Origin: PHET01 sp038202795
GTDB taxonomy: Bacteria; Actinomycetota; Coriobacteriia; Anaerosomatales; PHET01
Direction of reading: 5' to 3'
Length of the DNA stretch: 41,345 nucleotides
Assembly: GCA_038202795.1 (NCBI GenBank)
Contig: JBBREQ010000010.1
Coordinates: forward strand, 1-41,345
Shown: positions 8,589 through 15,994 of the stretch, in pieces
Layout of the letters: the number at the start of each line of letters is the position of its first letter
How positions within the stretch are numbered: position 1 is the stretch's first letter
The notes under the pieces: generated by a model
Databases searched by the model: none
The model's input: only the letters and a program-made list of their open reading frames with translations
What the model was told of the DNA's origin: nothing
Program-made: the position numbers and the translations under genes

Positions 8589-9287
8589 GTGCCTACCGTT
8601 CTGGTCATCGATGATGCAGCCAACATCCGTGAGCTGGTGACGCTGTACTTCAAGGCATCGGGGTTCGAGGTGAGCGAAGCCGCCGACGGCGTGTCGGGTC
8701 TACGCGCAGTCGAAGAGGGGCGCCCGGATGTCGTGTTGCTCGACATCATGCTTCCCGGCATGGATGGCGCCCAGGTGTGCCGCAGCATCCGCGAGCACTC
8801 GCAGGTGCCGATCATCATGCTCACCTCCAAAGACACGGAGTTCGACAAGGTGGCCCTGCTCGAAGCAGGTGCCGACGACTACGTGGTCAAGCCGTTCAGT
8901 CCCGCCGAGCTCGTCGCGCGTGCGCGTGCGGCGTTGCGCCGCTCCACACCCGAGCCAGACGCCGCCTCGCAGCAGGATCCGACGATCCGCCTCGGTGGCC
9001 TCGAGGTCGACCCGGCACGCCGCGAGGTCCGGGTAGACGGGGCGGAGGTCACACTGACCGCCAAGGAGTTCGATCTGCTCGCAGCGATGGCCGCTGAGCC
9101 GGGAATCGTCTTCGAGCGGGGGCAGCTGCTCGAACGCGCGTGGGGATTCGCCGAATACGTCGACCCCCGCGGCATCGACGTGCATATGCGCCATCTCAGA
9201 GAGAAGTTGGGCGATGACGCCGCGAATCCCCGGTTCATCGAGACCGTCCGAGGAGTGGGGTACCGCGTGCGCAGGCAGACCGGATGA
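8589..9287 (+). CDS. OmpR/PhoB-family response regulator
   Basis: This 232-residue protein has a receiver domain (acidic pair D8-D9, phospho-acceptor D52, T79, K101 in VVKPF) and a C-terminal winged-helix DNA-binding domain ending with the family's VRGVGYRV. GTG 8589 follows GAGGAG at good spacing. The histidine kinase start overlaps its stop by 4 nt (ATGA), so the two are co-translated partners. The neighbouring exported-protein and coiled-coil genes are likely targets, given the repeated box upstream of both. The signal sensed is not evident. Confidence 0.95.
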   Translation: MPTVLVIDDAANIRELVTLYFKASGFEVSEAADGVSGLRAVEEGRPDVVLLDIMLPGMDGAQVCRSIREHSQVPIIMLTSKDTEFDKVALLEAGADDYVVKPFSPAELVARARAALRRSTPEPDAASQQDPTIRLGGLEVDPARREVRVDGAEVTLTAKEFDLLAAMAAEPGIVFERGQLLERAWGFAEYVDPRGIDVHMRHLREKLGDDAANPRFIETVRGVGYRVRRQTG

Positions 9288-10735
9288 GCACGCCGATGAA
9301 TCGGCGCCCGCTCGCCGCGCAGCTAAGACTCGCGTTGTTCGCGGTAGGGGCGGTGTGCATCGTGGTGAGTTCGATGGTGTTCTACGGCCTGTGGCTCCAG
9401 CAGACGGTCGCACGCAGTCTTGTTGAGCTGCAGCGGCAGGTGGCGGTCGTGGCGAGCGGGATCGCTGTCAGTGACTCGCTACCGGGCAGCAGTGCCGATG
9501 CCGGAGGCGCGCGCGAACGGCTCCTCAAAGTCGAGGCCGGGCTGCTCGGCGCTCGCTTCGCAGTGACCGATTCATCGGGCACGGTGCTGTACTCAACCGC
9601 AGGCGACAAGGCTGCGGCGAGCTACCCCATCGAGAGGCTAGAGCGCACAGGGGACGCGTTCGATCCGCGCAGCGCCGTGCTCGCGTTCAAGGGTGCCGGC
9701 CGAGTCGCGGTGGTTGCTGTGCCCGTGGGCTTCTCGGCACCCAACCAGCCGAGCCGCTATCTTGTGGGCGCGCGTGCGCTGCGCGATCTGCGGGCGGCAA
9801 GCGTGTGGGTGCTCACGGCGATCGCCATCGCTTCGGCGGTCGGTCTGCTCGTGGCGTGGTTCCTTGGCGGATGGCTTGCGCGGCGGGTCACCGGGCCGCT
9901 CACTCGGCTGACCGAGGCGGCGCTTGGCGTCGCCTCGGGTGAGTGGGGGCTGCAGGTGCCTGGCGAGGGCGACGACGAGGTGGCGCGCCTCGCGGGAGCA
10001 TTCAACGAGATGTCGGTGCGGATCGCTGATGCGTACCGCGCACAGCAGGAGTTCGTGGCAAATGTGAGTCACGAGTTGCGGACCCCCGTCGCGTCGATTC
10101 GCGGGTTCGCAGACGCCATCTCCGAGGGGGTCGCGTCCGATGAGGCGAGCGTGAAGCGCTCCGCCGAGATCATCAGCGCCGAGGCGACTCAGCTCGCCGA
10201 ACTGACGTCTACGTTGCTGGCGTTGGCGGACCTGGAGGCGGGTACAGTCGAGATCGAACGGCTGCCGGTAGACGCCGACACCCTGGCGACGCAGCTGAAC
10301 GACCGCTTCGGGGGACCTGCGGCGGAAGCGAACATTGAACTCGTCTTCGAGGTGCGCCCCAGCTCTGCCCAGGCGGATCGTTCTCGCCTGTTGCAGGCCG
10401 CCTCCACGCTCATCGACAACGCCCTGCGCCATGCGGGCGAGGGTGGTCACGTGCGCGTGAGCATGGGGGCCACGGGAGGGGCCTGGCGGATGGCCGTGGA
10501 AGATGACGGTCCCGGGATTCCTGAGGCGGACCGGGAGCGCGTCTTTGGACGCTTCACTCGGCTGGACGGATCCCGAAGCGACGCGAGCGGTGGCTCGGGG
10601 CTCGGCCTGGCGATCTGTCGCAGAATCGCCGGGCTCATGGGTGGACGCGTATGGGTGGATGACTCGCCGGAGCTGGGAGGGGCGAGGTTCTCCCTCGAGC
10701 TGCCCGGCGGGGAACTCAACACAAACTCAATGTAG
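9284..10735 (+). CDS. HAMP-domain sensor histidine kinase
   Basis: This 483-residue protein has a first membrane segment at about residues 13-37, an extracytoplasmic sensor region of about 130 residues, a second membrane segment near 173-193, then HAMP, HisKA with the phospho-acceptor His263 in NVSHELRTP, and an HATPase domain with the N box (LIDNALRHA), G1 (DDGPGIP) and G2 (GGSGLGLAI). It should phosphorylate the response regulator encoded directly upstream. The box described as copy 2 lies within its last codons. No known sensor domain is recognisable. Confidence 0.95.
   Translation: MSTPMNRRPLAAQLRLALFAVGAVCIVVSSMVFYGLWLQQTVARSLVELQRQVAVVASGIAVSDSLPGSSADAGGARERLLKVEAGLLGARFAVTDSSGTVLYSTAGDKAAASYPIERLERTGDAFDPRSAVLAFKGAGRVAVVAVPVGFSAPNQPSRYLVGARALRDLRAASVWVLTAIAIASAVGLLVAWFLGGWLARRVTGPLTRLTEAALGVASGEWGLQVPGEGDDEVARLAGAFNEMSVRIADAYRAQQEFVANVSHELRTPVASIRGFADAISEGVASDEASVKRSAEIISAEATQLAELTSTLLALADLEAGTVEIERLPVDADTLATQLNDRFGGPAAEANIELVFEVRPSSAQADRSRLLQAASTLIDNALRHAGEGGHVRVSMGATGGAWRMAVEDDGPGIPEADRERVFGRFTRLDGSRSDASGGSGLGLAICRRIAGLMGGRVWVDDSPELGGARFSLELPGGELNTNSM
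10715..10730. promoter_or_regulatory. Direct-repeat box, candidate response-regulator operator (copy 2)
   Basis: CTCAACACAAACTCAA is the exact reverse complement of the box at 8495-8510. It lies at the very end of the histidine kinase gene, 83 nt before the start of the coiled-coil exported protein. A possible -10 (TACTCT, 10766-10771) lies about 35 nt downstream, consistent with activation of the next two genes from a separate promoter. Confidence 0.5.
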
Positions 10736-10813
10736 GTCCAACACCCCGCCAACCGGGTGCGCGGATACTCTCAGGCAGGAATCGAGCACTTCGTGGCACG
10801 AAGGAGAAGCAAC

Positions 10814-11446
10814 ATGCGGACTCACAAGATGCTGACGGGCACGATGGTCCTGGCGCTGGTTCTGTCACTCGCCGTGCCGGCGCTGGCTCTCGCCGGTCCT
10901 GGTTCGGGCGGCGACAGCGGCGCCAACAAGCAGCTCAGAGCCGCAGCGAAGCAGGACCGCCAAGCCGAGAAGAGCGAGCGCCAGGGCGCACAGCAGCAGC
11001 GCAAGGCCGCACAGAAGTCTGAGAAGTCCGAGTCGAAAGAGCAGAAGCAGGCGCAGCGGCGCGAGCGCATCCAAGCGCGCGTTGAAACTGTCGTTGCCAA
11101 GAGGCAGGCGCGCTTCACAGCAGTGGCGAACCGAATCGGCGCCCGCGCGGATCGGGTCGGGGTGTTTGCGGACAAGATCGAGACGGCCGGCGGTGACGTG
11201 AGCGCGGTCAGGGCCGGGCTTGAGGCGGCACGTGCTCAGCTGGCCGGGGCGAAAGTCCAGGAAGCCAAGGCGATGGAGATGTTCTCGGCGATACAGAATG
11301 CCCAGAATCCCAAAGCCGCGTTCAGGGCTGCAAAGGCACAAGCGCGTCTTGCCAGGCGCAGTCTTGATGCTGCTCGGGTCGAGTTGCGCAACGCGGTGCT
11401 GAACCTGCGCGCAATCGCGACCGGTCTTCAGGGTGCCGAGCAGTGA
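10814..11446 (+). CDS. Exported Ala/Lys/Arg/Gln-rich coiled-coil protein
   Basis: This 210-residue protein starts at ATG 10814 after AAGGAG; the open frame extends 57 nt upstream but without a ribosome site. A Sec signal peptide ends near residue 30 (ALALAG). The mature part is almost entirely charged alpha helix: a region rich in K, E, Q and A (about residues 40-95), then a helical bundle-like half with VANRIGARADRVG and the motif AGGDVSAVRAGLEAA. No catalytic motif is seen. It follows a two-component system and overlaps the next lipoprotein gene by 4 nt, so it is probably an envelope-stress or surface-structure protein controlled by that system (inference). Confidence 0.75.
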   Translation: MRTHKMLTGTMVLALVLSLAVPALALAGPGSGGDSGANKQLRAAAKQDRQAEKSERQGAQQQRKAAQKSEKSESKEQKQAQRRERIQARVETVVAKRQARFTAVANRIGARADRVGVFADKIETAGGDVSAVRAGLEAARAQLAGAKVQEAKAMEMFSAIQNAQNPKAAFRAAKAQARLARRSLDAARVELRNAVLNLRAIATGLQGAEQ

Positions 11447-11766
11447 GCCACCGTGTCACGAAGACGGCGCTGAGCATTGTGCTGACGCTCGTGGTTTTCG
11501 CGGTCGCCGGGTGCGCCACGCGCACGTCCGGCTCTGACTCCGCGGGCCCGCAGGCGCCGGCAGTGAACCAAAGCGAAACGACTTCTGGCGGATCGGCACC
11601 GAAGGGCGCATCCGAGCCCATGTCCTCGGCCGAGCCGAGCGAGCAAGCCGACAGTCTCGACCTCAAAGCGATTGAAGGTCAACTTGACGCGATGCAGTCC
11701 GAGCTGGACAGTCTCGACATGCCGTCCGACTCAGACTTCGATGCGGCCGAGAGCGCGGTCTACTAG
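11443..11766 (+). CDS. Small lipoprotein
   Basis: This 107-residue protein has a lipoprotein signal with lipobox VAGC at Cys24. The mature part is Ser/Pro/Ala- and acid-rich with a low-complexity linker and a short C-terminal amphipathic segment (LDAMQSELDSLD). Its GTG start overlaps the stop of the upstream coiled-coil gene (GTGA), so the two are translationally coupled. Function unknown; the acidic lipoprotein and the basic coiled-coil protein could bind each other (inference). Confidence 0.75.
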   Translation: MSHRVTKTALSIVLTLVVFAVAGCATRTSGSDSAGPQAPAVNQSETTSGGSAPKGASEPMSSAEPSEQADSLDLKAIEGQLDAMQSELDSLDMPSDSDFDAAESAVY

Positions 11767-11779
11767 CTACGCTTCAGGC

Positions 11780-13234
11780 CTACCGCGTCCGGTTGCGATA
11801 CCCCGCCACGAACGCCAGGAACCGCTCGACATCCGCGAAGTTGCTCGCGATTCCCAGCGACACGCGGATGGTGTTGGGCACCTTGCCGGTGTGGTCCTCG
11901 ATCAGGCGCTGGCACTGTTGCAGGGTGACGGGCACCTCGGGATCGTCGAAGCACTCGGCGATCTCGGACCGGTCGACTTCGTGGGCGATCTCGCCGTCGC
12001 CGGGGTTGCAGAAGCATCCCGTCCGAACCGAGATCTTCTCGGCGCCGGCCTTGGCCTCGAACTCGTAGACATCGTAGGGGTGCCCGGTGGGGTCGAGCAG
12101 GTAAAAGGCGATGGTGGATCCTCGGCGGTCCATGGTCTCGGGGCCGAAGATCTTCACGAGCGGTTCGCCGTTGCTGTGGCGCGTCGCTGTCATCTCCGAG
12201 AGAAGCCAGCCGGAGAGCATCGAGACACGATCGTGGATGCGGTTGATGTCGGCGGCCCGCAGGTGGTTAAGGCCGATGGTGACGGCCGGAAGGCCCAGGT
12301 AGTCGACCGTGCCGTCCTCGAAGCCGGCGTGGCCGGGAGCCAGGTGGTGCCAGCCTTCGTAGACCGAGGCCAGCGTGATGGTGCCGCCGGCGAACCAGGG
12401 GCGGCGCAGCTTGGCGAGGGCTTGCTTGCGCGCGATCAGCGCACCGGTGCCCGTGGGGTAGCCGAACATCTTGTAAAACGACAGGCAGACGAAGTCCGGG
12501 TGGATCGCGGAAAGATCGAGGCGGTTGGTGGGCGCGAACGCCGCGGTGTCGAGGATGACATCCCAGCCGCGCGACTGCGCGAGCTCGACCCACTCGAGGG
12601 GGTGCTGCACACCACTGAAGTTCGACTGCGCGGGGTAGGCGAACAGGTGACCTCCGGTCGTGGTATCGCACTCCAAGCCGCGCTCCATCAGCTCGGCGTC
12701 GAGGCGCAGATCGGGGTTGCGCACGGGAATGTAGGTGACCGTCGCGCCACCAGCGCGCGCGAACTCGCGGATGCCGTTGACGGAGTTGTGGTTGTCGTAG
12801 GAGAGCAGAAAGCACCCGTCCGGCCCGAACGGGTAGGACTCGCCCACCAGCTTGAGCGCGCCACTCGCATTGGCGGTGAAAACGACGTCGTAGTCCTCGG
12901 GGTCGGCGTTGAGGAAGTTGAGTACCGATGCGCGCGCCTCTTCCACCAGCCGGGTTGCGGCCGCAGAGGTAGGGTTCTCGGAATGCGGGTTGCCGTAGAT
13001 GCCCTCGGAGAGCAGCCGGCGGTGCGCATCGAGCTGCGACTGCGCGTACAGACCGCCGCCCGTGTAATCGAGGTAGGTGTGCCCGCGCGCATCGAGCCGT
13101 GCGTAGTCGCACGCCCGTAGGTCGTCCAGAACGCTCGTTTCGGCGAAGCGCGGGTAGGCCGCGAGGAAGCGGGTGAGCGCGTCGGCGGCAGCGTGCGTAT
13201 TCGGGGATTTGCGGCCCGCGAAAGGCAGCTTCAT
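11780..13234 (-). CDS. Class V aminotransferase, molybdenum-cofactor-sulfurase-like
   Basis: This 484-residue PLP enzyme belongs to the aminotransferase class V/NifS fold. YLDYTGGGLY, GNPHSENPTSAA and RTGCFCNPG are close to the N-terminal domain of eukaryotic molybdenum cofactor sulfurase. The PLP lysine is Lys255 in SFYKMFGYPTG, and FDTAAFAPT-like DTAAFAPTN holds the PLP-binding Asp. The RTGCFCNPG segment contains the Cys that could carry the persulfide. There is no MOSC domain. It may move cysteine sulfur to a cofactor or act as another class V lyase; a link to molybdenum enzymes such as formate dehydrogenase is inference. Start at ATG 13234 after AAGGAT; a TATACT -10 lies about 36-41 nt upstream. 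Confidence 0.85.
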   Translation of the reverse strand: MKLPFAGRKSPNTHAAADALTRFLAAYPRFAETSVLDDLRACDYARLDARGHTYLDYTGGGLYAQSQLDAHRRLLSEGIYGNPHSENPTSAAATRLVEEARASVLNFLNADPEDYDVVFTANASGALKLVGESYPFGPDGCFLLSYDNHNSVNGIREFARAGGATVTYIPVRNPDLRLDAELMERGLECDTTTGGHLFAYPAQSNFSGVQHPLEWVELAQSRGWDVILDTAAFAPTNRLDLSAIHPDFVCLSFYKMFGYPTGTGALIARKQALAKLRRPWFAGGTITLASVYEGWHHLAPGHAGFEDGTVDYLGLPAVTIGLNHLRAADINRIHDRVSMLSGWLLSEMTATRHSNGEPLVKIFGPETMDRRGSTIAFYLLDPTGHPYDVYEFEAKAGAEKISVRTGCFCNPGDGEIAHEVDRSEIAECFDDPEVPVTLQQCQRLIEDHTGKVPNTIRVSLGIASNFADVERFLAFVAGYRNRTR

Positions 13235-13269
13235 GGGTATCCTTAAGGTGTGAGTCGTTGTGCGCCGAT

Positions 13270-13275
13270 AGTATA
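13270..13275 (-). promoter_or_regulatory. Candidate -10 element for the class V aminotransferase gene
   Basis: TATACT on the minus strand, giving an expected transcript start near 13263 and a leader of about 30 nt. No good -35 is seen at 17 nt. The same hexamer precedes the SRP RNA, dnaX and the DEAD-box helicase in this window. Confidence 0.4.
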
Positions 13276-13392
13276 GCTTGACGAGTTCGCGTTACGTGCT
13301 GGATACCCCGAGGGTATAGAGAGTATGCTGGGGGCGATAGGCGAGCGGGGCTCGGGGGCTTCTCTTCGGTTGAACGGTGGGGGACGACGAAG

Positions 13393-14154
13393 ATGCCATC
13401 AGACGAGACCATCACCGCAGACGAACTCGCGGGGACGTCGGACTTCGGAGACGAGGGCGAAGTCGACGACGCTGCTCAGCGCGTCCGCAACCGTCGCAAC
13501 CGAGAGCTTGCGGCTCTGGCTGCGCTTGCTGCCGCACTGGCGCTGATCATCTGGTGGATCCTGACCTACACCGTGGTCGTTCCCAATGTCCGGGGGCTGG
13601 ATCGCGGCGAAGCGCTCATCAGGCTGACGGCAGCCGAGCTCGAAGTGGGCGACGTAACAGTCGTGCGCTCGACCCGGTACCACAGTGGCGAAATCGTGAT
13701 GCAGGGTCCTGTTGCTGGACAGCGCACGTGGCGCGGCACGGAAGTCGACTTGGCGGTGTCACAACAGGCGATCGGTTCGGGCGGCCTCCAAGAGGTGGTC
13801 AACGGCGCAACGGACGCCCAGGTCGCTTACCACACGAGCGAGTGGGACGAAGGAAAGTCGCTCGTCGGCGCTCAGCCCGAGCCGCGCACCTACTCGACCG
13901 ACTACCCTGGTGATGTTGTGCCCATGGTCCAAGCGCTCAGCGAGAAGAAGGCCGTAAAGGCGCTCAAGAAGGCCGGCTACAAGGTGCATGTCAAGCACGG
14001 ACCCACCTCAAGCGGCCCGGGCGCGGGCAAGGTCTTCTTCCAAGACCCGTCGCCCTACTCTCCCGAGAAGCACGGTACGAGCGTTGAGATCTGGGTGTCC
14101 ACCGGCGGTCCTGCGACCGGGAAGACCTGCACGGTACCGCGCGAAGCTGACTAG
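13393..14154 (+). CDS. Membrane protein with two PASTA domains
   Basis: This 253-residue protein has an acidic/polar cytoplasmic N-terminus of about 35 residues, one membrane segment (about 38-57), then a PASTA domain (VVPNVRGLDRGEAL through GTEVDLAVS). A second PASTA-like unit lies near residues 175-240 (ALSEKKAVKALKKAGYKV, then GTSVEIWVSTG). PASTA domains bind peptidoglycan or muropeptides, usually in Ser/Thr kinases or penicillin-binding proteins, but no kinase or transpeptidase domain is attached here. The topology places the PASTA units outside the cell. Start ATG 13393. Confidence 0.82.
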   Translation: MPSDETITADELAGTSDFGDEGEVDDAAQRVRNRRNRELAALAALAAALALIIWWILTYTVVVPNVRGLDRGEALIRLTAAELEVGDVTVVRSTRYHSGEIVMQGPVAGQRTWRGTEVDLAVSQQAIGSGGLQEVVNGATDAQVAYHTSEWDEGKSLVGAQPEPRTYSTDYPGDVVPMVQALSEKKAVKALKKAGYKVHVKHGPTSSGPGAGKVFFQDPSPYSPEKHGTSVEIWVSTGGPATGKTCTVPREAD

Positions 14155-14246
14155 CCGGTTCGTCCTTCTCGGCGAACGACCCGTGAGTCAGCCTCAGCGA
14201 CCCAGCAGCCTTGCGCCCATCCCGAGCAGCCGCATGGACGCCGGCG
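14155..14246. other. Non-coding tail between the PASTA gene and the MerR relic
   Basis: Nothing recognisable is seen in this stretch. It may contain further eroded sequence. Together with the relic and its promoter it forms the roughly 360-nt region between the PASTA gene and the DUF1295 gene that lacks an intact gene. Confidence 0.5.
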
Positions 14247-14447
14247 CTATCCGGCCGCCGGCTTCGCGTTGGCGAGAATCGCGTCGTGGACGTACTGAGC
14301 CATGCCGACGTGGATCTTCTCGTAGGTCGCGGTGAAGCGCGGGTCTACGATGTACAATCAGGGCTTCTCGGCGATCGAACGCGGGGTCAGCAGTGTCCGG
14401 ACACTGACGTGCGCGAGGCGGGCTACATCGCCAACCGTGTGTTGCAT
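14247..14447 (-). pseudogene. Decayed MerR-family regulator with TipAS domain remnant
   Basis: On the minus strand, after a strong GGAGG ribosome site, ATG 14447 opens MQHTVGDVARLAHVSVRTL, the start of a MerR helix-turn-helix. After about 10 more codons the frame hits TGA (codon 30) and continues in frame as YIVDPRFTATYEKIHVGMAQ and YVHDAILANA, the very end of a TipAS drug-binding domain, to TAG 14247. The family is about 250 residues long; about 180 are missing. Head and tail with the middle lost mark a pseudogene. Its promoter and operator remain intact (next entry). Confidence 0.85.
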
Positions 14448-14468
14448 CGCGTTCACCTCCTGGAGAGC

Positions 14469-14499
14469 AGCCTAAACCCTCACGTTACGTGAGAGTCAA
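14469..14499 (-). promoter_or_regulatory. MerR-type promoter with operator palindrome
   Basis: Minus strand: -35 TTGACT (14499-14494), a 19-nt spacer, and -10 TAGGCT (14474-14469). The long spacer is the hallmark of MerR-controlled promoters. It holds the palindrome CTCACGTAACGTGAG (14493-14479), seven base pairs around one central base, which resembles operators of TipA-like MerR regulators. It drives the decayed regulator, so it may now be an orphan site or be used by a paralogue elsewhere. Confidence 0.75.
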
Positions 14500-14518
14500 A
14501 CGCTGTGCGCGAGGTTCC

Positions 14519-15313
14519 TCAGCCGCGCGGAGGCAGCGGCAGAAACACGCTGGTGCGGGTGCGGTACTCCTGCCATGCGGGGTCATCGGCATGGCGCGCT
14601 TCGAGCAGCGGTACGCCCGAGACGAAGCGCAGCAGCACCGTGATGGTGAGCGCTCCCGCCAGGCCCAGCGGTCCCAGGGGCGCCGACAGAGCGATCACCG
14701 CGATGCCCCACCACACCAGCGCATCGCCGAAGTAGTTGGGGTGGCGCGTCCATGCCCACAGCCCGGTGGTGAGCGGCAGTCCGCGGTGAGCGGGCTCCGC
14801 GAGCCAGCGCGCGAGGTGCGCGTCCCCGGTCCACTCGAGAGCCAGTCCACCCAGCACCATCGCGCTGCCGAGAAGATCGAGCCAGCCCAGGGGCGTGCCA
14901 GGAGCGCTCGCCACCACCTGCAGCGGCAGAGCGACCACCCACAGCAGCACGCCCTGGAGCAGGAACACCTGCAGGTACGTTCTGATCACCCAGTTGCGTC
15001 CCCACTCGAGCCGCCAGGCTGCGTAGCGCGGGTCTTCTGTGCTCCCGCGCCGGAAGTTGCGCCGCGCGATGTGGACAGCCAGACGCATGCCCCACACGCT
15101 CGTGAGCACCGCAAGCAGCCACATACGAACTCCCGAGCTCAGCGGCGCCTGCATCCACACGCCCCACCACGCCACGAGCGCGAAGCCGAGCCCCCAGGCG
15201 ACATCGGCGACGTCGTTTCGCCGCAGGGGAACCGCCAGGAGGAAGGCGACGGTCATGTACGCGTGGACAACGAGCGCGGCTTCGAGCGAGGCGGCGGGCA
15301 CGGGCAGGGGCAC
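14519..15313 (-). CDS. DUF1295 / isoprenylcysteine-methyltransferase-like membrane protein
   Basis: This 264-residue polytopic membrane protein fits the DUF1295 (steroid 5-alpha-reductase-like, ICMT-related) family. The signature is the C-terminal WAWTRHPNYFGD motif with an earlier RRNDVADVAWGLGF near the N-terminus, and a basic RNFRRGSTEDPRY loop. About seven hydrophobic segments are visible. The open frame continues upstream, but GTG 15313 is preceded by GAGAGGAG at correct spacing and matches the family start. Family members are thought to be membrane reductases or methyltransferases; the substrate is unknown. Confidence 0.85.
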   Translation of the reverse strand: MPLPVPAASLEAALVVHAYMTVAFLLAVPLRRNDVADVAWGLGFALVAWWGVWMQAPLSSGVRMWLLAVLTSVWGMRLAVHIARRNFRRGSTEDPRYAAWRLEWGRNWVIRTYLQVFLLQGVLLWVVALPLQVVASAPGTPLGWLDLLGSAMVLGGLALEWTGDAHLARWLAEPAHRGLPLTTGLWAWTRHPNYFGDALVWWGIAVIALSAPLGPLGLAGALTITVLLRFVSGVPLLEARHADDPAWQEYRTRTSVFLPLPPRG

Positions 15314-15437
15314 AGGGGCTCCTCTCGGGGGTAGAGGGTCTTCTCGGCAGACTGTACCCGAGTGGGCGGGCGGGGACCGACGAGGGGTCGGCGGTGTTTG
15401 AGCGGGGGAATGAACTAGTGAGAAGGAGGTGGCTGAG

Positions 15438-15848
15438 ATGCTATCCAAAGAAGACTTTGCAGCGTCACGCGACCAGATGATCGTGCGACGTGATGAGTTG
15501 GTGCAACGGGCCGACGAGCTGCGTGAGCGCTTCGCCGAGAACATCGACCAGGACCTGGTCGTCAACGCGGCGGGACTCACCCTTGTGAGTGCCGGACTCT
15601 CGCTGGGGGTTACTCAGTGGGTGCGCGGGCACAGGAATGTGGTCGCACTGATTCTGCCGGTGGCTTTGCTTGTCGCGGGCATGGGCGTGCTCGGCGGGGG
15701 ATTCGCTCGCCGTCGCGGCGTGTCGATCAACGAGGCCGAGGAGGCTGTGCGCGCACAGCTCGCGGCTCTCGACCCGGTGGCGCGCTTTCACGTGCTGCGC
15801 GATGTGAATCGGGACTCGATACCGTTCGTGCGGCATTCGCACAACTAG
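15438..15848 (+). CDS. Small membrane protein, two transmembrane segments
   Basis: This 136-residue protein has a charged helical N-terminus (about residues 1-38), two closely spaced membrane segments (about 42-58 and 66-86) and a polar C-terminus with EAEEAVRAQLAALDP. ATG 15438 lies 7 nt after the perfect AAGGAGGT; an upstream GTG at 15429 overlaps the ribosome site and is unlikely. No family is recognised. It stands between a divergent membrane protein gene and an ABC ATPase gene on its own strand. Confidence 0.65.
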   Translation: MLSKEDFAASRDQMIVRRDELVQRADELRERFAENIDQDLVVNAAGLTLVSAGLSLGVTQWVRGHRNVVALILPVALLVAGMGVLGGGFARRRGVSINEAEEAVRAQLAALDPVARFHVLRDVNRDSIPFVRHSHN

Positions 15849-15994
15849 CAACAGCGTCGCGATATGACGAGCGCCTCGCTCGACGCGGGGCGCTCGTGCG
15901 CTACCCTGAGACCGGTGCGGACGCGCGGCGCGCAGCTACGCGCCGTCGCGCGCAGGAAGCCGCGTATTCCTCGACGATCGACGGGAGCGACCGG

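Noticed and set aside
11672..13120. 482-codon plus-strand open frame opposite the class V aminotransferase
   Set aside because: Shadow frame; no family motif, and the minus-strand gene has all PLP-enzyme motifs and a good start.
13278..13306. TTGACG with GGATAC at 17-nt spacing as the PASTA gene promoter
   Set aside because: The -10 is poor and other equally weak combinations exist in the same gap.
14358..14360. TGA in the MerR relic as a recoded codon
   Set aside because: No reason for Sec in this family, and about 180 residues are missing around it, so it is decay.
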